This document shows positions 1 to 6,700 of a DNA stretch of 6,857 nt, piece after piece. Where the stretch lies: NCBI GenBank assembly GCA_937921835.1, contig CAKZVG010000325.1:1-6857 (forward strand). The letters run 5' to 3'. The notes under the pieces are model-generated. The model saw only the letters and a program-made list of their open reading frames with translations. It was not told where the DNA came from and did no database searches. This DNA is from an uncultured Bryobacteraceae bacterium (GTDB taxonomy: Bacteria; Acidobacteriota; Terriglobia; Bryobacterales; Bryobacteraceae). Positions within the stretch are counted from its first letter, which is position 1, and each line of letters starts with the position of its first letter. Position numbers and translations under genes: made by a program.

Positions 1-581
1 GCTATGTGAACACGCGCCGCTACCGCGCGGTCTCGGCCCTCGACCAGACCCACGCGCTGCGGCTGGCCGCGATATACGAGCTGTCCTTCCGGCCCGCCGG
101 CCGTTTCGCGAAGCAGTTGCTCGGCGGTTGGGAACTGACCGGTTTCCTGAGCGTCGAGACCGGCACGCCTCTCAGCGTGACACACCCCAACGGACGCCCC
201 GTGCGCATTCGCAATCCCCGCCTCGAAGGCCCGGCCGGCGAGCGCCTCGGCGACCGGCGCTCGGGCAGCACGGTGCTGAATCCCTACTTCGACATTGCGG
301 CCTTCGAGCCTCTTCCGAACCAGTACACCGTCACGCCCGAACCGGCGTTCCTGGCCGAACTGCGGGTCCCCACCGCGCGCGGGATCAATCTGACCGCGAT
401 GAAGAGCTTCCCGCTGCGCGAGCGGCTGCGGCTGCAAGTGCGCATGGACGCTGTCGGTCTGACCAACAGCCCGAACTTCGGCGCCCCGGGGACGAATCTC
501 TCCAGCCGGGCGACGTTCGGCGTCATCAACTCGGCGAGCGGATCACGGCAGATGCTGGGCAGCGCGCGGATCGTGTTCTGA
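1..581 (+). CDS. Oar-like TonB-dependent receptor, C-terminal part (5' truncated)
   Basis: This is the 3' end of an outer-membrane receptor gene. The frame is already open at the left edge (codons from base 3), so the start lies outside; 192 residues are visible. A GTG at base 6 is not a start, because the protein family continues upstream. Recognisable parts are the barrel strand pattern DQTHALRLAAIYEL, the family motif LLGGWELTGFLSVETGTPLS (about 40 residues in), a LNPYFDIAAFEP segment, and the closing strands SFPLRERLRLQVRMDAVGLT and MLGSARIVF, ending in Phe as outer-membrane barrels usually do. In this family the protein forms a 22-strand barrel thought to take up large substrates or anchor surface proteins; the ligand is unknown. 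It stops with TGA at 579-581. The same motifs occur near the right edge of the window in a divergent paralogue. Family placement is firm; substrate is not. Confidence 0.88.
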   Translation, partial: YVNTRRYRAVSALDQTHALRLAAIYELSFRPAGRFAKQLLGGWELTGFLSVETGTPLSVTHPNGRPVRIRNPRLEGPAGERLGDRRSGSTVLNPYFDIAAFEPLPNQYTVTPEPAFLAELRVPTARGINLTAMKSFPLRERLRLQVRMDAVGLTNSPNFGAPGTNLSSRATFGVINSASGSRQMLGSARIVF

Positions 582-597
582 GCAACCCGCGGCGCAG

Positions 598-612
598 GGC
601 CGTGGGACGGCC
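598..612 (+). terminator. Possible weak terminator hairpin after the first receptor gene
   Basis: A perfect 6-bp stem GGCCGT/ACGGCC with a 3-base loop begins 16 bases after the receptor stop codon. No T-tract follows, so it does not fit a classical intrinsic terminator. It could protect the 3' end of the mRNA or be a chance GC-rich hairpin. Confidence 0.3.
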
Positions 613-618
613 AGGTGT

Positions 619-705
619 GAGAGCCTTGCACGGTGAACTCCTGCGGGGAAAGGCTTCTCCAAGCGCGTCCGCAAGGAGGGAAGCCCGTAGTCGCCTTCGT
701 GGGCG
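619..705 (+). other. Cluster of potential RNA stem-loops with two mutually exclusive hairpins
   Basis: Three stems can be drawn by hand. Stem 1 pairs 619-627 with 650-659 (9 bp, one bulged T at 655). Stem 2 pairs 652-660 with 675-685 (9 bp, two bulged G at 679-680) and continues with a 3-bp upper stem 663-665/670-672 under a CGTC loop. Stem 3 pairs 692-695 with 702-705. Stems 1 and 2 compete for bases 652-659, so only one can form at a time, as in attenuators and some riboswitches. No known riboswitch consensus is recognised and no T-tract follows. GC-rich DNA forms hairpins by chance, so this is only a candidate structured RNA. Confidence 0.3.
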
Positions 706-910
706 CGGCGGCCGAGCATCCCGGCGGGTATCTTCCGTGGCGGAGAAGAGTTGTCTGTTGGAGGGCGGCCGGATGGCCCCCAGCGCGGTTCCCGCGGCAC
801 GCCGGCGGCTGTCCGGCCAGGGCCGCTTGGGACGGCGGGTTGCGACGCCTTTTGAGCGGCTTCTCAGGACACGCCCGCGCGCTGAAGTCCGGCGTCCGCG
901 GGCCAGCGCA
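706..910. other. Intergenic stretch with no recognised content
   Basis: Open frames cross this stretch on both strands, but their translations are Arg/Pro/Ala-rich, match no family I recognise, and lack a ribosome binding site and start. It is best treated as non-coding or as long-decayed sequence. Confidence 0.5.
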
Positions 911-924
911 GCGTCATTTGGTTT

Positions 925-953
925 TTCGAATTCCGCCGTTTGGAAATTTCGAA
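925..953. repeat. Imperfect inverted repeat in AT-richer patch, possible operator
   Basis: TTCGAA occurs at 925-930 and again at 948-953. The inner flanks TTCC (931-934) and GGAA (942-945) are also complementary, offset by one base. The repeat sits in an AT-richer patch about 70-95 bases before the isomerase start and just upstream of the promoter-like motif, where a transcription factor could bind. No specific regulator can be named. Confidence 0.3.
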
Positions 954-982
954 TCGCTTTCATGGTGCGCGCATGATAGACT
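954..982 (+). promoter_or_regulatory. Candidate promoter of the isomerase-like gene
   Basis: A -10-like TAGACT lies at 977-982, followed by G. Seventeen bases upstream is TCGCTT (954-959). The -35 is poor against TTGACA, but the same arrangement recurs before the second receptor gene (TAGCTT, 17 bases, TACACT, G), which is the main argument for it. Initiation about 7 bases after the -10 would give a leader of roughly 30 bases containing the ribosome binding site. An alternative reading is TTCGAA (948-953), 18 bases, CATGAT (972-977). Confidence 0.3.
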
Positions 983-1002
983 GGCCTCGCCGAATTCCGG
1001 TT

Positions 1003-1009
1003 GAAAGGA
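1003..1009 (+). promoter_or_regulatory. Ribosome binding site of the isomerase-like gene
   Basis: GAAAGGA ends 11 bases before the ATG at 1021. It supports this start, which also places the twin-arginine motif at residues 11-12 as expected for a Tat signal. Confidence 0.6.
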
Positions 1010-1020
1010 TCTGATTCGTC

Positions 1021-2460
1021 ATGTTGCTGTCTCCAGCTTGCGCCCCGACGCGGCGCACCTTCGTGATCTCGCTCGGCGCCGCGGCTCTCAGTCCCGCCGC
1101 CGCGGCCGCGCAGGCCGCAGCCGCCGGCCGCATCAAACCCTGCGGTCCCGCGTCCCGATACACACCTGCCGTGAAGGCCGCTTTCGTGCGCCGTAAGGGC
1201 GAATACGGAATCCGGTGGCCGGGACAGATCTGGGACGGCGAAGCCGCACGGGCCCGAATTGAGAAGCAGACCATGGCGGCGGCGAAGAGCCTCGGCCTGC
1301 ATATCGACCTGCGCCCCGAACCCCTCTACTCGGCCGAAGAGGCCGGGCAGTGGCTCGAACAGGCGGCCGCCGCCAAGCCGGACGGGTTGTTCGTCATCCT
1401 GCTCGACCGCCAGGAGCACGCCTGGCCGACCGCCGCCAAGGCTGCCGGGCTCGGCATCCCCACCGTGGTCCACTCGCCCATCGGGACGTCGTTCACCACC
1501 AACACCGACGGGCTTGCGCGGCGTGAGGGAGTGTTCATCTCGTCGACCGACGATTTCCGTCAAAGCGTCTACGGGCTCAAGATGCTCAAGGCGGGCGCCA
1601 AGCTGCGCGAGATGCGCTTCATCGTGCTGCGCGGCGACGAACGCCGGGACGTGGAACTGGAGCCTTTTGGAACCAAGCTGAGGTACGTTCCGGCGCGGGA
1701 ATTCCTGGCCGAATATGACCGCACGCCCGTCTCCGTTGACGTCCGCCGCCTGGCGCAGACGCTCATAAAAGGCGCTACCCGCCTGGCGGGCGCCACCGAG
1801 CAGGACGTCGTCAACGGAGTGAAGAGCTACACCGTGGCACGCCGGATTCTCGATCGCGAGGAGGGCGACGGCATCACGATGGACTGCCTGGGGGCGCTTG
1901 GCAAGAGCAAGGTCAGCCTGCCGTGCATCTCCTGGGCCACGATGCTCGACCACGGCGTTCCCGCGGCCTGTGAAGCCGACCTGGGCGCGGCGGTGACCCA
2001 CGCTCTGGTGCAGTTCCTGTTCGACAAGCCAGGCTTCCAGCAGGACCCGGTGGCCGAGACCGCCAAGGGATGCCTCATTGGCGCGCACTGCACCTGCCCC
2101 ACGCGCCTGGCCGGCTTCGACCGGCCGCCCGAGCCCTACTACCTGTCGCACCATCATGGCAAGCGCGACGCCGTCCCGGTGCCGCAGTGGAAGTTGGGCC
2201 AGAGAGTCACCGTGGCGGACGTCATCCCACCCACCAAGGCGCGGCCGAAGCCGCAACTCATCGTCTCGGCGGGCAAGGTGGTGGAGAACATCGCGGTGCC
2301 GCCCGCGGGCGGTTGCGTGGTCTCGGTGGCGGTGAAGCTGGACGGCGATCCGGAGCTGCTCGACTACCCCGGCTTCCATCAGGTCTTTTTCTACGGCGAT
2401 CACAAAAAGGATCTGGCCGCGTACGCGCGGCTGTTCCGGATTGAACCCGTGCTGGTGTAG
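1021..2460 (+). CDS. Tat-signal protein of the L-fucose/L-arabinose isomerase-like family
   Basis: A complete 479-residue protein. The N-terminus carries a twin-arginine motif, TRRTFV (Arg11-Arg12), then a hydrophobic, Ala-rich stretch to about residue 37, so it is probably exported folded through the Tat system to the periplasm. The rest resembles the FucI/AraA fold: an N-terminal Rossmann-like half with PDGLFVILLD and GIPTVVHSP segments, then a C-terminal half with ITMDCLG (Asp288), ATMLDHGVPAACEADLGAAV (Asp310, Glu318, Asp320) and GAHCTCPTRL (His356). In these isomerases an acidic pair and a His bind Mn2+ and catalyse aldose-ketose interconversion; assigning those roles to Glu318, Asp320 and His356 is inference. 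The length is close to AraA (about 500) and shorter than FucI (about 590). The substrate cannot be called. It lies between two Oar-like receptor genes, and a strong ribosome binding site 6 bases after its stop suggests it once headed an operon. Confidence 0.75.
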   Translation: MLLSPACAPTRRTFVISLGAAALSPAAAAAQAAAAGRIKPCGPASRYTPAVKAAFVRRKGEYGIRWPGQIWDGEAARARIEKQTMAAAKSLGLHIDLRPEPLYSAEEAGQWLEQAAAAKPDGLFVILLDRQEHAWPTAAKAAGLGIPTVVHSPIGTSFTTNTDGLARREGVFISSTDDFRQSVYGLKMLKAGAKLREMRFIVLRGDERRDVELEPFGTKLRYVPAREFLAEYDRTPVSVDVRRLAQTLIKGATRLAGATEQDVVNGVKSYTVARRILDREEGDGITMDCLGALGKSKVSLPCISWATMLDHGVPAACEADLGAAVTHALVQFLFDKPGFQQDPVAETAKGCLIGAHCTCPTRLAGFDRPPEPYYLSHHHGKRDAVPVPQWKLGQRVTVADVIPPTKARPKPQLIVSAGKVVENIAVPPAGGCVVSVAVKLDGDPELLDYPGFHQVFFYGDHKKDLAAYARLFRIEPVLV

Positions 2461-2466
2461 CGCCGC

Positions 2467-2521
2467 AGGAGGTTTCGCCATGGCGCTGCAAACAAGGACT
2501 CGCAGCGGCGCGCTCTCTTAA
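2467..2521 (+). pseudogene. Start of a probable operon partner cut off by the insertion sequence
   Basis: A consensus AGGAGG (2467-2472) lies 7 bases before an ATG at 2480, only 19 bases after the isomerase stop. This is the layout of a translationally linked second gene. The frame reads MALQTRTRSGALS and ends at TAA (2519-2521), at the point where the IS630-type element begins. I read it as the first 13 codons of a gene whose remainder was displaced or lost on insertion. It could instead be a tiny genuine ORF. Nothing in 13 residues allows a functional guess. Confidence 0.45.
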
Positions 2522-2522
2522 A

Positions 2523-2532
2523 CCGCCTGAAG
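2523..2532 (+). repeat. Left terminal inverted repeat of the IS630-type element
   Basis: CCGCCTGAAG is the exact reverse complement of bases 3599-3608. It lies next to a TA dinucleotide (2519-2520), the target that IS630 elements use. Confidence 0.65.
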
Positions 2533-2582
2533 AAGTGTCAGAAAGCACTTCAAGCCGGGAGCGTTTTGGTCCATATCTGGCT

Positions 2583-3440
2583 ATGGCCCGCCGTCCGATT
2601 CCGATCCGCGTGACCGCCCGTGACCGCGTCCAACTTCAGAAGAAGCTGTTACGCGGCGGAGTTGCGCAAGTGCGGGTGGTTCCGCGCGCGTTGGCCCTGC
2701 GGCGGCTGGACGGCGGGGCGGCCGCTCCGCAAGCCGCTCAGGATCTCCCGCTGACGCCGGAGGCAATTCGCGACATCACCCACCGCCAGAACAACCTCGG
2801 ACTGGACGCGGCGCTGTTCGAGAAGCCCAGGCGTGGCGCCAAGTCGGCGCCGGACAAATCACAAAAGTAGCGAATCGTTGCCATGGTGCGCAGCCAGCCG
2901 CCCGAGGAACAGGCGCGCCGGGCGAGAGACAATCCGGGTGCTGCTGACAAGCCACCACCTGAAGCCGTGGCGGGAGAAAAGCGTGGCGCGTGGCTGAATT
3001 GGACGAGCGCTGCATCGAGAAGATGGAAGACGTCCTGGCGGTGTGCGGGAACCCCTACCATCCGGACGAGCCGGTGGTCTGTCCGGACGAGAAGCCGGTT
3101 TCGCCGCACGCCGATGTATGTCCGCCGTTGCCCGCCAGGTCGGGCAAGGTATTGAGGCAGGACAAGGAGTGCAAGTGTTGCGGAACGGCGAACGTGTTTG
3201 GCGTGGTGGAGCCGAATGCCGGGCGGCATTCCGCCATGGCTACTCGGGACCGTTGCGGTGCTGAGTTCGCCCGCGTGGCCAGCTAGGTCGCCGGTCAGCA
3301 CCCGCAGGCCGCACGATCCACCTGCTGATGGACAATCTGAACATCCATAGCCGCAACTCGCTGATGGACTGCTTCGGGGAGAAGCGGGGCGGGTCCCGAC
3401 GTTCGCGTCCTTGCGGCGCGAGACGAGCCAGTGGAGGCAG
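2583..3440 (+). pseudogene. IS630-family transposase, multiply disrupted
   Basis: The fragments join into one transposase only across three frames. The N-terminal part starts at ATG 2583 (MARRPIPIRVTARDRVQLQK) with a helix-turn-helix-like region (PLTPEAIRDITHRQNNLGLD), and stops at TAG 2868 where the family has Gln. The same frame goes on as RIVAMVRSQPPEEQARR; then about 20 family residues are missing and the frame shifts to RETIRVLLTSHHLKPWREK (from 2923). A one-base insertion near 2980-2990 leads to VAELDERCIEKMEDVLAV and VVCPDEKPV, with the first catalytic Asp at 3086-3088. A second TAG (3284) again replaces Gln, a one-base loss follows near 3306-3312, then IHLLMDNLNIH holds the second Asp (3331-3333). 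The segment with the third catalytic residue (family GSWLNQAEIE) is deleted near 3385-3395, after which RVPTFASLRRETSQW resumes. The family alignment is from memory. The enzyme cannot be active. Confidence 0.85.
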
Positions 3441-3598
3441 TGCACCCTGGGTACGCCGCCGCAGGTGCGCCCGAGTCGACTCCCGCCACGGCGGTGCAGC
3501 CGGGGAAGCCGCCGTCGAGTCAACTTCCCAATTCACGGTTGGGCTGTCGGAGCGAGGGGTGGACGGACATGCGGGCCAGCCCGGACTGTCACAACCGG

Positions 3599-3608
3599 CT
3601 TCAGGCGG
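3599..3608 (-). repeat. Right terminal inverted repeat of the IS630-type element
   Basis: CTTCAGGCGG is the exact reverse complement of 2523-2532. It lies about 160 bases past the last recognisable transposase residues, leaving room for the lost C-terminus and a short non-coding tail. Confidence 0.65.
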
Positions 3609-3633
3609 ACTGAGACCTATACGCTGAGGATGA

Positions 3634-3723
3634 TCGAAGTGTGCTTGGCTAAAGGCAGGGGAGACGCCGCGGCTGCGGTGGCTCTTCAAGACCGGCCGCG
3701 TGATCGTGGAAGCGGATCCGTAG
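3634..3723 (+). pseudogene. Coding-like remnant, 3' end of an unidentified gene
   Basis: Between a TGA (3631-3633) and a TAG (3721-3723), the frame reads SKCAWLKAG followed by ETPRLRWLFKTGRVIVEADP. The balanced composition and alternating hydrophobic pattern look more like real protein than the Arg/Pro-rich translations usual for this DNA. There is no start codon or ribosome binding site. It could be the tail of the gene interrupted by the element, or of an unrelated lost gene. I cannot assign a family. Confidence 0.25.
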
Positions 3724-3749
3724 CTTGGGGGTGGCGAAAGTGGTACACT
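3721..3749 (+). promoter_or_regulatory. Candidate promoter of the second receptor gene, likely leaderless
   Basis: A -10-like TACACT (3744-3749) followed by GCCC lies 6 bases before the ATG at 3756. TAGCTT (3721-3726) lies 17 bases further upstream. Initiation about 7 bases after the -10 would fall at or beside the start codon. No purine-rich ribosome binding site lies at normal spacing, which agrees with a leaderless transcript. The motif parallels the one before the isomerase-like gene. Confidence 0.35.
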
Positions 3750-3755
3750 GCCCGG

Positions 3756-6700
3756 ATGAGGTTTCCAAATACTGCCAGATCAGTTTACTTCTTTCTCATC
3801 GCTCTTCCTTACGCCCTCCAGGCACAGACCACCTTTGCGACGCTGACGGGCGCGGTTCGCGATCCCAACGGCGCCGCCGTCCCCAGTGTCACCGTGACCG
3901 CCACGCACGTCGCCAGCGGATATGTTTATGCCGCGCAGAGCAACCAGGACGGCCTCTATACCCTGGGGCAACTGCGCGAAGGCGACTACACCGTGCGCGC
4001 GAGCTACCCGGGCTTCCGCGAGTTCGTCGCGGCGGGCGTGCTGCTGACGGCGCGCGATTACCGGCGGCTCGACATCCGGCTGGAGATCGGAGCGCTCGAA
4101 CAGAGCATTGAAGTTACGGCCGGGGCGACGCTCATCGAGACCGAGTCCGGCCGCGTTTCCTACTCCCGCGGCGCGGATCTGCTCCGCAGCCTGCCGCTCA
4201 ACACCCGGTCGATTTACGCCTACATGCAGACCATGCCCGGCGTGCTGGTGGGCACGGCCGGCAATGCCTACAACCGCTTTTCCGGTTCCCGCTGGAATCA
4301 GGAGAACCAGTCCATCGACGGCATCAGCTTCAACAACGGCATCGACGGCTCCTGGATCGGCGGGTTCATCGATTTCGTCGAGAGCTACCAGGAAGTCCGG
4401 GTGGATTCGGTCAACAGCTCCTCGGAGTTCGGCGCGGTGGGCCAGATGACGCTGATCTCGAAATCGGGGACCAACCTGCTGCACGGCAGCCTCTTTGACT
4501 ACTACTCGAGCGCCGGGCTCACGGCCACCGGACCCTTTGTCGCCGCGCGCGGCGGCGCGAACGTGCGGCACTGGCCGGGCGGATCCGTTGGCGGGCCGGT
4601 CTACCTGCCACGCCTCTATGACGGGCGCAACAAGAGCTTCTTCTTCAGTTCCTACGAGACGGTTCGCGCCAGCCGGATCCGCCAGAACCTGAACGCCACT
4701 ATGCCGCTCGAGCCCTGGCGCGCGGGCGAGTTCCCCAACCTGGCGGCCATCCGAGACCCATTCGGCAATAACGCGCCCTTCGCCGGAAACCGCATTCCCG
4801 CCAGCCGTATCAGCGGCGTGTCGCGGAAGATCCAGGATAAGTACTGGCCGCTGCCGAACTTCGGCAACCTGGCGGTGCTTCAGAACCGCAACCGCCGGAC
4901 GCAGGCAATCCGGCCCTTCGACCCGGTCGGGCTGCTGACGACGCGCCTGGACCACCGGCTCTCGGACCGGCATTTCGCATACGGGCGGTACTCGCGTTAC
5001 TACACGAAAAGCACGTCGTACAACTCGAACCTGGAGACGCTGGGGCTGACCATCCATGAGCGCGAAACCCACAGCCTGGTGGTAAGCGATTCGCTGACTT
5101 TGCGTCCCACGCTGCTGAACGAGTTCCGCTTCGGCTTCTCCTACAACGACGCCCCGCGCGGACCCACCATCAACGGCAAGCAGATGGTGGAGGAACTCGG
5201 CCTTCAAGGGCTGGCGGAGCCGGTGCCCGACTTGCCAGGGGTGTTTCAACTCGGATGGACCAACATCTCGCTCACCGGACTGGGCGTCGCCCAGCCCTAC
5301 CGCGTGCCCGGCTTCCGCAACCGCGTCTACCAGTTCCAGAACCACTTGAGCTGGTTCCACGGCCGCCACAGCGTCAAGACCGGCTTCATCCTCCAGCGCA
5401 CCGGGTTCTCCGACCGCGGCAACATGAACGCCGTCTTTGGCAGCGTCAACTTCTCCAACCGCTTCACCGGGCATCCCTACGCCGACTTCCTGCTGGGCAT
5501 CCCGACCTCCTCCTCGCGCCGCGAAGTGGCGCTGGTCAGCCAGATGAACCGCTGGTCCTACGAGTTCTTCTTCACCGACGACTGGAAGATCCTGCCCTCG
5601 CTGACCCTCAACCTCGGTGCGCGCTACGAGATCAAGCCCTCCTGGCGGGAGCGCAACGGCCTGATCTCGCAGTTCGATTTGGGCAGCGGCAAGATCGTGG
5701 TTCCGGACGGCGCACTGGGCGCGGTAAGCGCGCGCATGCCGCGCGGCTACGTGGATGTGGTGGAAGCCGGTGGCGCGGGCTACCACCCGTCACGCCTGGT
5801 GCGCACCGACCGCAACGACTTCGCGCCGCGGGTGGGCTTCGCCTGGCGCCCGCTGGGCAACCACACCGTGTTCCGCGGCGGCTACGGCATCTATTACGAC
5901 GTGGTGCCGTGGCGGCCCAACGACATCGGCGTCCCGTTCAGCATCCTGGAGCCCGACTACAACAATCCTCTGCCGGTTCCGGCGGTGGTGTTTCCGCGCA
6001 TCTTCCCCGGCGCCGGAACCGGAGCGCCCTCCACCGTCTCCATTCCCTACGCAATCCGCTCCGACCTGCGCACGCCGCTCTCGATGCAGTACAGCTTTAC
6101 CATCGAGCACCAGCGCTGGCGCAACGGCTTCCGCGCCTCCTACGTCGGCACCAACACCCGGCAAGGGCAGTGGGGCTACGACGCCAACCAGCCGGTGGCG
6201 GACGCGCGCCTGTTCTTCGACAAAGCCGCCAGCCGCCCCTTCCCGCGCTATCCCGGCATCGGCTACATCTCGAACGGGGCGGGCCACCAGTATCACGGCC
6301 TGACGCTTTCCGCCACCCGGCAGATGGCGCAAGGGCTGCAATACCAGTTCAGCTACGAGTTCGCGCGCGACATCGGCGACCTGGAGAGGGGGCAGTTCCC
6401 CGAGTACGCCTACGACCGGCGCCGCGAGCGGGGCGTCTGGCTGGACGTGCCCAAGCACCGCATCACCTCGAATTTCCTTTATGAACTGCCCTTCGGGCGC
6501 GGGCGCGCGTTGGCGGTGGGCGGGCCCAGGGTTTTCAACTGGCTGGCCGGCGGCTGGGAGTTGAGCGGCATGTACACGCTGTATTCGGGCAAGTATCTGA
6601 CGCCGAACTGGACGGGACCGGACCCGGTGGGGATCGCCTACACCACCAGCCGCACGCCGGCCATCGTATCGCTGCGGCCGGATCATCTGCGCAACGCGAA

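Larger units (their letters stand above)
2521..3610 (+). mobile_element. Decayed IS630-family insertion sequence
   Basis: About 1.09 kb bounded by a perfect 10-bp terminal inverted repeat, CCGCCTGAAG (2523-2532) and CTTCAGGCGG (3599-3608). Similarity continues inward with gaps (GTGTCAG on the left, the complement of CTGTCAC on the right). Between them lies a broken IS630-type DDE transposase. IS630 elements insert at TA and duplicate it. A TA is present at 2519-2520 on the left, but the right edge reads GGACTGAG with no clean TA, so that boundary has drifted or been rearranged. The element is slightly short for the family, consistent with two internal deletions in the transposase. Confidence 0.75.

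Noticed and set aside
611..690. Possible cobalamin riboswitch or group II intron domain
   Set aside because: GGTGAACTCC vaguely recalls a cobalamin-riboswitch motif, but the rest of that consensus is missing. A domain V-like hairpin with its conserved bases is also absent.
128..976. 282-codon + strand frame running from the first receptor gene into the intergenic region
   Set aside because: It overlaps real receptor codons in another frame, its composition is Arg/Ser/Ala-biased, and there is no ribosome binding site.
633..1004. Possible small gene of 123 codons in the first intergenic region
   Set aside because: It crosses the hairpin cluster and the promoter-like motif, has no ribosome binding site, and shows no protein-like pattern.
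526..2481. Long antisense open frame of 651 codons over the isomerase-like gene
   Set aside because: It mirrors the high-GC codon pattern of the + strand gene. Its translation is rich in Arg, Gly, His and Val with no recognisable domain.
3061..3091. 10-base direct repeat TCCGGACGAG (3061-3070 and 3082-3091)
   Set aside because: Both copies lie in transposase codons for Pro-Asp-Glu. It is explained by the encoded motifs and a Leu-to-Pro change, not by a functional repeat.
3780..5786. Long antisense open frame of 668 codons over the second receptor gene
   Set aside because: Same cause: a shadow of a GC-rich gene. The + strand frame has a signal peptide, conserved domains and family motifs.
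5255..6484. 409-codon + strand frame inside the receptor gene
   Set aside because: It is an alternate-frame reading of the barrel region. The protein is Arg/Pro/Leu-rich and matches no family.
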